Positions 49,801 to 62,759 of a stretch of DNA of 64,000 nt are shown piece by piece (positions within the stretch are counted from its first letter, which is position 1; each line of letters starts with the position of its first letter). The translations under genes and the position numbers were made by a program. Source of the DNA: Symbiodinium microadriaticum (lineage: Eukaryota; Sar; Dinophyceae; Suessiales; Symbiodiniaceae); contig LSRX01000833.1 of the NCBI GenBank assembly GCA_001939145.1, positions 146,521 through 210,520 on the forward strand. Direction: 5' to 3'. The notes beneath the pieces are model-generated. The model did not search any database. It was not told the origin of the DNA and saw nothing but the letters and a program-made list of their open reading frames with translations.

Positions 49801-52800
49801 CCCTGGGCCAGGACACCCAGGATCAGGAAAGAGACCGTGGTGTATCCAAACGAAGCAGCTTGTACCTTCTGATCGCGAATCGGCATGGAGGCGCTTGAAG
49901 TGGCACGAGTTGTGTTTCACAGGGCTTCTGCGCCGCTCTCAAAAACCTGAAAACAGCACAATCTCTTTGTAATGCTTGCAAGCACCTGCAGCAGGGAGGA
50001 TCTCACGCCGCCCCAAGACCGGACCTCGGCCACCAGGGCCAGGGCTTCTGACCGCGAAGGGCGGCTAATGAGATGCCCCTTTTCGCAGCTTCGCAAAATG
50101 TCGACACATGCCAAAGCGCATGGGGGGCCTAGCTGCTCCGGATCGTTCAACCCATGATGCATCCCATCCAATCTTTCTACATCCCTCTCAGGGTGTAGCA
50201 GCCAAGAGCACAGTGCGTTCCACCAAAGCCCGACAACTTTGCAGGCTGTAGGAACTGTTGTGCAGCGCCGCTTCCTCCCCGAGTCCACACGCAAAACTGC
50301 TTTCTGTTTGGATCCCACCGACTCTGACGTTCACAGGAAAACACTCGAAGACACGTCTAGAACATCAACTCTCGAAAGTAGTTAAGTACATGAGCCAACA
50401 TCCAAGAAGGTAGGTTTGAGAGACTCAGCACATTCCCCGACAGGAGGTCAGCGGGGTGCGACTCCAATGTGCAAATGCGTTGTGGACAACGGCTCTAACG
50501 CGAGCAAACCAATCGCACGCACAGCATAGTGTATAAAAGTCCTCTGCTGGTTGTGAAGGCCTTACCAGCTCTGCATCCACATCGCCTTCAACAGAGGATG
50601 TCATTGGTGGACACAGGTGTCCGTGCTTCTGATTCTTGCAGGGCTTACCACATGTACTTCAAGACTCAACTGCAAAACTCTCTGAACAGGCCTTGGACGA
50701 CAATGCGGGATTTCTGCGAGGTGGCCTGTACGGGAACCACATGTCGTCTTGTCATGAGGATGGGCACAGGACTCAGGTCAAGCATCAGTAATTATGCAAC
50801 CACAAGCCTGGAGTAGCGTCAAGCTGTTTGTGCACCTGCCGAGGTGCAAATCGTTCGCCGAGTGATCCAAACTCTGTAGTCCAGCCTTGCGGATCCTCTG
50901 CCCTCTGAACCTCCAGGGCTACAGGGTCTTTCCCAGCGAACTCGGCATGCTGCGAGGCCACTGCACCTGTGTCGTAGCCGTCTCCGGCCAGCGCTGGCAC
51001 CAGAAGCAGCCAGGAGAGGATCCGGCAGGCGAGCATGGCAGACGTCGGTAACGGGTAACGAACCGAAACGGATCGCGTTGAGTTTCGTGCAATCCGTTGA
51101 ATCCGTTGCTCAAGACTTCTCGAACTTAGCTTATCGAAGACACTTCAAATCTAGCAGAGAGGCAAGGTTGCGTCCTTGCGTTGCTGACATGCACAATGTG
51201 CTGTAGGGCCCTGTAGGGTCTGTAATAAGTCTACCTTTGGCACCAAGGCAGGGCCAGAAGGCACAGCAGATCTTCGCAGCCGCTGAATTGGTTCAGTACC
51301 TCGGCTTCTGCATCCATGAAAACTTCGGCACCACTACAAGACGGACTCGTCAGAGCGAATAAATCCGAGGCGCCGGGTCTCTTCACGTCCTCCCATGACC
51401 CGCCGAGAAGCCCAGAGGTGGAAAGGTCGACTTGAGCCCAAGCCAGGAGCGAACAAAGTGAGCAAAGCTCGGCACGTTGCAGTTTCAAATCCTTGGTCAT
51501 TTGTAATGTCAGCGGCCACCACTACCACCACGTAGTCCTGAACACCTGGTGCTTGACAGGCGCTCTAACTAATTCGTGGATCCCAATGGTCCTTGGGATT
51601 GCGTTTGAGGCCCTCGTCGTACTCCGCCTTGGCCTCTGCATATTTCTTCTCCTGCAACGGGAAAGCTGAGTCAAGCTTGTGCAATTTGCGCCGGACCGCA
51701 TGCATCGTTCTGCCGGGCTCTTCCCACTTGCAATACTGTTACAGCTTCAATTCAGGACTAGAAATGCCAAGCAGAGCTTCCATCCATTTTGGCCCTCGCC
51801 GGGCGTGAGCTTTCACTCCACGTTTGCTTCAGAACTGCCGGGGCTGCCCGTCTCGGAGACGTGGAGTGTGTCGTCGCGGTCGGGGCCAGGAGGGATTTGC
51901 TTCGAGACCTCAGAGCGCGACAGTGGCATTGCGGGCAGCAGCAGTGAGGCAGCCAGGACCTCGTTCGGCGGCTCGGAAGGGAGTGCAAAGCAACAGTCCA
52001 AATCACTGATCAATGTGAACATAATAGACGCGTGAGCCCAGAAAAGGCTGGCAAGAAGCAGCCACAATGGACCTCGAGGCCACCAGTACGCGTACAATGC
52101 TGCACCCGCATGGAGCAAGAGGAGACTTCGCGGATAAAGCCATCGGCTTTGCTTAGTTCTCACATGGGCCAGCCCCCAAAACTCTGCAAGAGCGTAGCAG
52201 AGAATCCACAGGAACCAGACACAGGACCTCTGCAGCGCCTCGATCAAGATCCACAGCATGATTCCTGCAGAGGCTGCCCAGGCGATCCAAAGTTCAATAA
52301 GGACCGTCGATGGAGCTCGGTTCACTCGTCGCATCTGCTCGGCAATGAAAGCGAAGTGTCGCATCTGCCGCAAGCAAAGCATGTTGTAAATGTACATTCG
52401 GCAGGATAACACCAGGAGCCTCCGCAAGAATGCGCTAAAGAGAACTGCCGAAATGATCGCCGTGCCAAGAAACAGCATGCTGCTGGCCAAGTTGGAAACG
52501 ACAGTCCCAAGGACCCAGCCTTTGTGGCCGGCAGCTATTCTGGATTCAACAGGTTCCAAAGATATGCCGCGTTTTGATGTCACAGTGCGAATATGCAGGG
52601 AAGGCCGGAAGCCTGTCCCGCAAATTCGACCATCGGAGTCCGTTAGGAAATGCCGTGGGAGAGCATGCAGCATGTATATGTCGTGCAGGCCAAGACTGGA
52701 CAGAAGAGTTCTGGCCAAGTAGACACCGAAATACTTGGGATCCTCAACTGAGATCTTGACATGCTTCGTTCGCACACCGAGATCTCTAAATGCCGTGGAT

Positions 52801-55800
52801 TCTATGTCCAGCCATGGGGCAGTGGGCCCTAGCGTCACCTCATACGTTGGCCTGGGGAACGCAGCATCGTAGCCGACATAGGCAAGGGCAGACAAACGGC
52901 GCAGAACGTTTGCCAAAATGTCGCTTCCATCCTCTGTGTCGTTCTTTGAACCTGCCCCTGTCTCGAGCCAGGGCGGCTTGACAGCTCCCTGGCTGAGAGT
53001 TTTGTTGTCGAATTCTTGAAGCGTCTCGGAGAAAGTGGATGCAGGCACTAGAGGTGGCCGCGCCCACCAAGTGTCTAGCAGCTCGACGCGAACGATGGTC
53101 GGTGACGCAGTGGCATGAGCCGTCAGACTCTCAATGTTGCTGTAGCAACGGAAGGACCCCCATCCACCTTCCTGTGCTACAAAGCGCGACAACCTCAACG
53201 AGGAGTCAATCTGTGTATACGGACAAACAAAGGCGATGTGAACCATCAACAGCAGCATCACAACTTGCGCTGTGGACAGCCAGATGAGCTGCTGCAAAAG
53301 CCCTCGCTGTTCTGCCGACAAAAGTCCCACGACTTTCGACAAGCCATCGTGGCATCTACGCATGATCACGTGCAGGAAATAAAGGTCGGATGGGCGAACA
53401 GTCGCTTCAGAGCTGTGCGCCGGCGGATTTTCCGCAATTCCCAGACGCAAAGCAAGCATGAAGGTTCGGGAGAGCTCGATGAAGACATCATTCACTAAGG
53501 AAGTGGAAAAGCCAATCGCAAAGCTCGAGCGATCCCGCGAGGTCTCCCAGGGTCGATGCCAAGCCGCCTGAGGAGCCTGAGCTCCCTGCCCCCGGGGAGC
53601 CTCAGGAGCCTCTCCGCCCTCTCCCTGACCGGATGTCTGAGAGTCTGGTGCCTGACGCGACGGTCCAAGTGACTGAGGTGTCTGCTGAGGCTGTGTATTC
53701 AGCTGCCCTGCGAGCTGCGGGGACAATCGGGACATGGCACTTGCTCTTTCAGGCATCATAGCTTTGTTCCCGCGTTGCGTCGGGTAGTTTCGCGTCTAGT
53801 CACCAGAGCTTTTTGTGCGCGGCATACAGTAGCTGTTCCGGCAATACTGTCAAGTTGTTCTTCAACCTCGGACGTTTCCAGCGGCTTTCCCCTATGATAT
53901 ATCCCGACTCTGTTGGCATTGACTTGCAAGCAAGGTTATCTTATTTATGACATTGATCATGTGCATGTGCACGGGGCATTGTGAAGGTTGAGCCTTGAGA
54001 CAGCAGATACGAGGTGTCCGCTTTACAACAGGGCCGAACCTCTTGAAAACATCATACCGCCTTGAAGAACTCGTTGCCCTTTTCTCTGTGCTCCTCGGCC
54101 TGGCAAAAATCCATCCGCTCACTTCCAGTTTCTTCTCTTTCGGCAAATTGCAGTGAGCACAGGCCGCGACCTTTGCCGGGTCGAGGTAGGCCTCTTTCTC
54201 ATGCTTCTCCTTTGCCCTCTCGCACTCCTTGAGTGTCGGAACAGAATCCGAGAGGCAGCCCTTTTCGTGCTCACCTTCACTGTGACGAATGCTTGCAGAT
54301 TGCAGCTGCCGTCTGCACACGGTCTCACTCGCGAAGGTGCCCGGTCCCGCAAGGCGTTGCGAGTGCTCCGATTGTTGTCCTCGGTCAGCGCCTGTAAGCC
54401 AGTCTGCAGACTTGTTGAACGGCTCGGAATACCGAACAACGGTACGCACCAGAGCTGCACACAATAACAAGCCTTGTTGTACATGGCAATCGCATCATCA
54501 TACCTCCAGGCCGCCAGCTGCTGGCCCTTCGAATTGTAAGTGACTCTTCCAGACAAGCGTGAAAAGAAAAACGAAACGAGGCGTTGGCTTTGGACAGCTG
54601 CAATGATGGCTGAAATTCTTCAAGGATGGCTTCCGGCTTCAATGAGAAGGTGGCGTGTCACTCCTTGCCTGTGCTGCAGACATTAGAAACGAGAAGACAG
54701 CCACATGGTATTGCAGGTCCCTTCTGTGAATACTGCGACTTGCCAAGAACAGGCTGTCAGGAAGTCTGTTGTCGCATGGGCACTTGTTCTGCTTCTCGTA
54801 AACAGAAGCCATCCTCTGGAAAACCTGCAATCATGCGGCACCAGGCCACCGAGCAGACTGACGGCGCGACTTAACTGAACTTCACTGCTCGGGCCCAACC
54901 TTGGCGACCTTCTCGAAGGATGCGCCACCAGGGTTCGCACTGCAAGGGCCGTCGCACCACTACCGAACCGAAACCAGTCTGCTGTATTTTCTCCGAGGCA
55001 TTTAAAAAGAGGAATGTTGCGAAATTCCGCGACTCGTCAAAACTCGGCCGCCAACTCCAGGCCTGTTGATCTCATATCTTCGATCAATGAGATCTTGGCA
55101 GCTTTTGAGGACCTTGTCAAAGTGCCTTAGCCACGTGCCATCACCAAGCAGGAATGTAACGCCATCGGACTCGGAGCCCACTGCGGTCAACTCTGTTTGT
55201 CAGAATACTCCAGCAGCATATTGGAGCAGAATCTGTCATCAGAATCTGCAGTTTACTGTAATGCCTGGCATCTAGACCTGCCACGCGTGGATCATGCATC
55301 TCGGAGTGCATCCTGGACTGAAGCATGATCGACCAGTTGGGTCCATTGCTCTGCTCCCATCTCAATGAGGACGGCATTCCTGGCACACAGCATGCCCTCG
55401 GAAAGGATGACTGCACGTGTGCTTAGAACAGAACGCTGGTCAAGGCTAATGAGGCTAATGCCCCACTTAACCAAAAGCGCTTAGCATCAAACAAAAGTGC
55501 ATCTGACTACGACACCCTGCCCGCGAAAAGGCTCCTGTTGTTGTGGTATGTGATGTCGTCGGGTACGACGGCGATCGCCTACAAAGTGGTGAAAAGCTTA
55601 GCCCTTGAGAGATGTTGCGGAGTTTCCGCACAGCCACGTCAGAAACCTTGTCGTACATCTCCAGGGCTTCCTTGAACTGCTTCTTTTTGTACAACTCGTT
55701 GCCTGCGACTGTTGGTGAACACACTTTAGGCTGAGAATGCTCGTGCTGGATGTCGCTGTTGGGAAGCTTGTGTTAGCAACTAAGCCGCAAGACCTGGTCG

Positions 55801-58800
55801 CTCACCCACACATCCACCGAAAATAAAGCTTTGTTGAATAGCCGCAGCAGAACCGGACTGAAACAAACTGCGGTTGCAGGACATCTCCGAGGCCTTTGGT
55901 CTTCCAGTCGTCCGCCTCTTTCTGCTCGGGCGACCTGAGGTCCTGGCCGAAGTTCAGAGAGGAGCCGAAGGCGAGAGCAGAAGCGTTGCTTACGTGAGAC
56001 GCTACTCGACTTCGACACGTCGCTTGCAGGTAGAATCTCTGGGGCGTGCCTCAGGCGGAGCCTCTTCCTTCTTCGGCTCCTCCTTCTTCTTGGGAGCTGG
56101 AGAAGGCCTCTCCGTGCGACGTTTGGCTTTGGCTGGATCCCTGCTTGCTGTGCCATCTGTATCGGCTGAGGGCTGGGCTCAGGTTTGTCGAAATCCTCAC
56201 CGCCTGGCAGCACTGCAGTGCGAAAGCGCAGAAAAGCACATGAGCCATGTGAAATGTCAGGCATCCGTTTGAAGCACTGCGGCTCAAGATTCCAAGAGAC
56301 GAAGGGACGAAGGGCAGCACGCCATGGAGCAGGCCGGGGAAAAAACTCTGTCGGCAGAACTCATGGTGCTGACATCGATGCCCTGCATGGCCATGAAGAG
56401 TTCTAGTACTCTTTTGTCCTGACACAACAGCGCACAGGCCAAATTAGGCGGGTTGTCCACGTCTTTCGACCAAGTCATCGAAGCTCATGCTTTGCTTAGC
56501 TTGGGATATGCGGTCAAATGTTTTGTCATCTGAGGTCTGAGACCTGTTGCGATAGAGAGGGAGAGAGTTTGACTGTGCCACGACTTTCTGCAAGAAGTTG
56601 TCCTGGTTCATCATCTGCATGATCATCTGCTGCTGCATGTTCCCTGGGAGTGAGGCCAGCATCTGCACCTGCCCAAGGGGCATCTGAGCTTTTCTGGAGC
56701 AGTTCACCCATCGCCAACACAGAACATGGACCACTCAAACGGGACTGCTCACAGCTGCTACTGAAGCGAAGCCGTGAGCATTTCAGCTGAAAAAAACACT
56801 CGAATCTGCATTCCTCCAGAAAAGACTTGTTCGAATCTGTGTTTCTCTTGAAAATGCATTCGAAACGTATTCGAGCCTGTGTTTGGCTTATTTTTTGTAG
56901 TGAGGACAAGACTGCAGGGAAACTCAGGAAAGCACAAATTCGGCAGACAGAAGTCGCGTCTGGGCATGTTGGAGCTTGCAACTTGGCCAGAGCAGAATTA
57001 CCGAAGAGCGTGGCGCCTCAGCCCCTGGAGAGTTCCAGCCACCCCGACAGGTGAGTGTCGGCCCGTTTCTCATCCAGGAACTGTGACGAGCAAAGCCGCA
57101 CAACGGCCCAAAACGGGCAGCCAAGCCAACGGGGAAAAGGCTCTGGAAATGGAAAATTGACCAGATTCCACCCGCCCCCCCTCCTCCCCGAGGTCTTCAG
57201 CCTGCCCACGCGATGGCCTTTCGAGAACAACGAGGAGCCACTGAGTTCCAAGAAAGTTCACACGACACTTCCAGGAAGGGAAGGAACCGAACCGCGAACC
57301 GTGGAACCGGAACCGTCAGAACCGGAACCTGTGAACCGAGTAGTGAAACCGTCGAACCGAACCGAAATAGAAACCGAACCGAAAAAGGTTCCAATTCCGG
57401 GGTTTGGAGTCAGGGTTCTCTTCGCGTCTCTGCCCTTCTTTGCTTTTCGCTGCTTTCTCTGCTCTTCTTTTCGCTCTTGCTGGTCCTTGCTCTTCACTGT
57501 TTTTCTTTGATGTTGTCTTCTCTTCCCTCCCCGTCTCTTTCCTCATCCTCTGACGTCCCAAAATCACCTTAGGATTGCTCTTCTAAAGGCCTTGAGGGGG
57601 CCCCAAACCCGCCCAAAATCGCCCTAACACAATGTGTTAGGAATTTTCGGTTCCTTAGGAGGGCTCTTCTAAAGGCCCTGAAGGGGCCCCAAACCCTCCA
57701 AAATCGCCCTAACACAATGTGTTAGGAATTTTCGGTTCCTTAGGAGGGCTCTTCTAAAGGCCCTGAAGGGGCCCCAAACCCTCCAAAATCGCCCTAACAC
57801 AATGTGTTAGGGATTTTCGATTCTGTTAACCTTAGCAGGGCTCTTCTAAAGGCCTTAAAGAGGTAACGGCTTTATTTCTGGAACCGTGCGAACCGCGAAC
57901 CGAACCGTCCAGAACCTTCGCTCAAAACCGAACCGCCGAACCGAACCGCACAAACAGAAACCGTAACCGAACCGAACCGCACCGTCCGTTTCCTGCACTT
58001 CGGTGGAGTAACTTAACAATGCCATCGTCATCGCCATGCTGCCCTTAGTCGAGTGCCCCGTGCAAAAAAAAGGGGGCACGACGACGTGACTGAACAGAAA
58101 TCCATCTCGGAAACTCTCGAGTCGGACAGCTGATAGATGCAAAGACACGGAGAGAAGCTTTTTTCTCCATCCCTCGAGTAACACTAAGCGGGATACAGGC
58201 GATCTGAGTCTTGAAGACGACAGGATTGAAGAACTCCACTCGCCACTGAAGCAGACTGTCTCATGCATGCCAGCTCGAAATGCGTGTTGCGACGCTGTGG
58301 TGCGACTTGACCGCTGTCAACCTCTCCAGCTAGGGCCTTCTGCATTAGCTCCTGGTCCTGCATGTACTCCTGGACAGCTCGCGGCACGTGGGCAAGAAAT
58401 CACAACGCTGCTTTTTCTGGCCTTGATCTTGGGATTTCTGACTGCAGCAGCTGTAAGAGCCTTAGCAGATGGTTCATGCATGGACGAACGACATGCGTGT
58501 CTGCACACAGCACGTCACCGTCATCTAATCTAGAAGTGTCTGGCAAGCCTGGTTGCGTTCTGCGGCGAGTAAAGGTGGGAGCGTGCGCAAGCACAGAGCT
58601 CTGCTCAACAGGAGGAAGCTGTTGAGGGTTCGTTCACCAAAGAAGCCTCTGCCTGTGAACCCGGGTCTTCGACAGCGGGGTCAAATTGTAGGCCGCCGCC
58701 GCCTCCACCAGCACCTGCACCAGTGAGCTGCGGAGTGCTCATCATCTACTGGCCACAAAAATTCAATCAGAGGAGAAGCTTCTGAAGACCTTTCTCGCTG

Positions 58801-61800
58801 CGCTCACCTGGAGACTGGGATCAGAGCTCATCACGTCCTCTGAGCCCCTTTTTAAGTCACACGATCAGCAGCGTGGTCAAAGACCGAGCATGTATCCAAT
58901 GCCTGGTGCATGTTCTTCAGCTTCCCTTCAGATGCTCTTTAGATTCTCGGGATCACCCAGTCTTATGCGGATACCGATTATTGCGTCGCTGCACCATGCA
59001 GGAGCTCAATTGACTGTAATTTCGCGAAGACACCGACTATGCCGCAGCCAGGGCATCAAAGCGTCGGCCATCTGTTTCGTATTGCAAAACATGAAACCGC
59101 CACTGCGGCACTGCTTGATGCGATGCAACCTGCCGATAGTGTTCTCGTACAGATGGAAACCGGTCGTCCTGCTTCTGCGACCCTTTTTGTCACTACTTGG
59201 CCATTGATGTAGTTGAATCACAAGTCCTACCCTGGATGTACTTGTGGATATGATATAGCGGCATACTCTGTTTCGTCGTAGGAACGCTAATCACATCCAC
59301 AAGCATCGCAGGAATGGATTCTGATTCCGAGCCTTGCCTACGTCGCAGGCACGCAAATTCTGGGCAACTTCAGTGGGTCGACTTTGAAGTGGCACAGCCC
59401 AGCAGCGGGCCTGCACTCGTTGGGTGCCATCAGTACTATCATCCGCTTAGGGCCCAGATACACGGCAGCGACCGTAGTGCGCGTATGCGGGAGTTGCCTT
59501 GAGGCAAGCACTGCTGGCACCGGAAACGTTGTGCTCAGAGTTCCTCTTTTGGGAAGCAACAGCGGTCATAGTTGTACACACCGTCCTGGCATCACCAGAA
59601 GGACACAACGAACAACACGGCCGTAGCTTTCCACGAGACCACAATGCTTGCTTGCAGGCGCACCCAGCACTGTGCGTTGCCGTTCGGCCCAAACTTAGCT
59701 TCGCAGCCTCAGAGCGATTCAGGGAACTGGAAGGGGGCTTACAACCCACTTGGATCTCAGAGCTACCCTTGGCCAGCGGCAATTCTCGTAGCCGAAGCCC
59801 TCTGCCCAGCACTCGGAGTTGCCCAAGGGCATGACCTCACGGAGCAAAAGCTGCCTCCACAGTCTCCAGACTTCATGCCGGCTCTCTCAGCCCCCCAATG
59901 ATATCCGGTCACTGGTCAGCTGGGTAGTGCACGGTGGTACCTGGCGGAGCGCACGCCTGGCCCGACACAGTGAGTACACTTGGCTGCTTCAGTTGGCATG
60001 GTTGAGGCATTTGACACCGGCATCTGCGTTTGCACGCGTCGCACTATGGATCATGGGCTCATGGATGATAAAGATACTGCACGATGCAGAGTAGCAGAAC
60101 AGTTGTCCTGAATGTGTTGCGTAGTGAGAGCTCCCATCCCCAAAGGCATTTCGTGAGCCGGGCCGGGCCTTGGAGCCCGACACCCAGCCCTCTCCGGCTT
60201 CCCGGCCAGCCTCCCCGGTCCTCACAAAGAGAGCAGACTTGAACGGGCTTTTTCCTGGCGCTCCAAAGTGCTCCCGTCCGGAACCAGCACTTCTGTTCGC
60301 CTTCCTCGGTGCCCCAGACCTGGCAAGAGACGGTCCCGTCAATCTTGCCACCCCCAAGTAGAATCCAAGGGCCGAGCCCAGAATTTGCAGTCTGGCAAGG
60401 AGAAGCAAACCTGGCAGCATGTTGAGGTTTCTCCAAAGTTGCCGCACATCAGCCGTAGACCCGTCAGACCGTTGTCGAAAGGATCGAAAGGACCCGAAAG
60501 ATTAAAAATGTGTTGGAACGGGACCAGGCAAGGGCCTTGGCACAGGACTCGATCTCGCTCGCCACAAACCTGTGAGGGCGGGGACGGCTCGGAACGGGAG
60601 CGTGTCTGCCTGCCCATGAGACAGTCAGCGGGCAAGCAGTTTCAAGCCAGGAAGCTTGTCAGAGCTCATGCAGTCGTCGAGGAAGCAGCCAATGGTCGCT
60701 CCGTAGCCCTCAGGCTCTGCTGCAAAGATTCGACTCAGACAGATGACATGGGGAACCTGGAGCCCGTAACACAAGACCTCCCATGCAAAGATGCAGTTGC
60801 CGTTGAGGCGGCCTGCAGATTGGTGAACAATGCCTGCCCGGCGTTCCTGATGACGGTGTTCTGCTCCTGTCGAGACTCTCTTATGAGCCTCTGCAAGGCC
60901 AGCTCATCGCCATAGCACTTTTTATTTCGAGATTAGACCTCTTGCCGCCTGTGTTTCAGGATTCTGTTGCTGAGTGCACACAGCTCTGCACTGTGTAAGC
61001 CAGGCATCATGCAAACACTGCACAGCGAAAAGATGTTGCAGGAATGTTTGCGTGAACTGCCTGACAACCAGGCCAGTTCTGGGCCGCCACTATGCCAATC
61101 CACATCAGCCTGCAGCCAGAGGCCACCAGACTTGTATCATGAAGAGCACATCCGCGAAAAGCAGTTGCTGCATCTTTCCCAAATAACTAACCTTTCAACC
61201 ACTCTGGCAGACGATGGCAGATGCATGCAAACAACTTGATTGGAAAGCCTCGGAAGAGATCTCAGCATGACGCCTGCAGAATGTCCTGGCATGAGAGGGA
61301 ATGAGGCTTACGGATTCCACAGGCCAGAAAGAAGCAGGAGGGAGACTTGGTAAGCTCTCGGGTGCCCCTTTTCTCAGATTCTTCACTAATTGCATGGGCT
61401 TCTTCACGAGACAGCGACGCTACCACTGTCTTTCCTTCAGTGAGTCTTTCAACACTCCCTCTGTCTTCCTTTCTCTGGGCCTGTCAGTGCCGAAGGTGTG
61501 CCGGTGCACCGGAGCTGAAGATCGAAGGCCCGGATTGAGCCGAATCACCACGAAAGCATCGAACACAACATCTGACACTGTGAGAAGTTGCCCTTCCCTT
61601 GCATGATCTGCCATGCAGATCCGAAAAGTTGCCTGCGCCAGGTACTTCGTATTTGGCATCCATGGCCTGAGCAGATAACCAACATGAAGCCCCCGAGTGC
61701 CCATCCTTTCTGCTAAGTGCGAAGAGAAACGCTCTGTGGCACCCATACCATGAAGCACAATTAAATTGCCAACCGCTGGAGGCTACCTACCCTTCTGCGC

Positions 61801-62726
61801 TCGGACAGTCCAAGGATGGAAAGAGAGGCGGCGCCTTCTTCAAGCCCTCTTTCAAGGTCTGATCTTCCGGCGCCAACTTGAGCCCAGCCTGTCAGAGCTC
61901 TGTCAGTCCGGGCTCTTGCAGACGTCACACTTTCTCGCAGAATTTTCGAACCTTGCAAGCGGCCCCGCGACCTGCCTTGTAGGTCTCAGCAGCATCGTCG
62001 TACTTCTTCAAGAAGAACTCTGCAAGTCCCTAGCGGCCCGCTCGGTTCCCTTTATTCAAGCCTTCAGCCTCCTTCGGCTCGGACTTCTCTGTCGCGCCTT
62101 TCGCGTGTATCCTTTGGGCCAATCCGGCTTCAGCCGCACACACTCGGCCCCATCCTGCGCGTAGAAGGAGACAGAAGCACTCAGGTGCACCTGCAGCCTC
62201 TTAGCACCCTTCGTCTAGTCTAGTCTTGCCTCTAAAGCCTTGTCGTACTGCTCCAGAGATGCATAGCATGCAGACCTCGGCCGACCAGGCACGGTGACCA
62301 TCTATTCTTCGGCTGCAACTGCACTGAGACCTTACAGCGGATAGAATTCCAGCATCTTTGGTTGCTGAGACCGACAACTCACAAGAACCGCCGACCATGC
62401 CGTCCTAAACCCTCTCCCACATGGCGCCAGATTTTGAGGTGTGCCGGATGCGTACTTGCGGGCCTGTTCGAGAAGAAGACGTGGTCGCTGGGGTCATGCT
62501 TGATGGCCTATCCAGGTTTGATCCTCTCTACCCTGACATGGATCCCCTTCCTGCAGGCCGACAGGCTTCAAGTAGAAGCGACACACATGACATCATGTTC
62601 TCCCTTCTTGCACAAGGGATCTTCCCTTGGATGCGCATCAACAGTATAACCAAGTGTGCGACACGCCCGTCCCTCCGTTTGCACCTCTGTGAAGTGCTTG
62701 ATGGCCTCCTTGAAGTTCTTCGCCTC

Positions 62727-62759
<33 letters not shown>

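Noticed and set aside
53760-54060. Spliced-leader relic upstream of the membralin ORF
   Set aside because: I looked for the conserved end of the dinoflagellate leader (TTTTGGCTCAAG type) on the minus strand and found no convincing match here.
57577-57860. CRISPR-like array
   Set aside because: Units are contiguous 85-92 bp satellites without unique spacers, in a nuclear intron.
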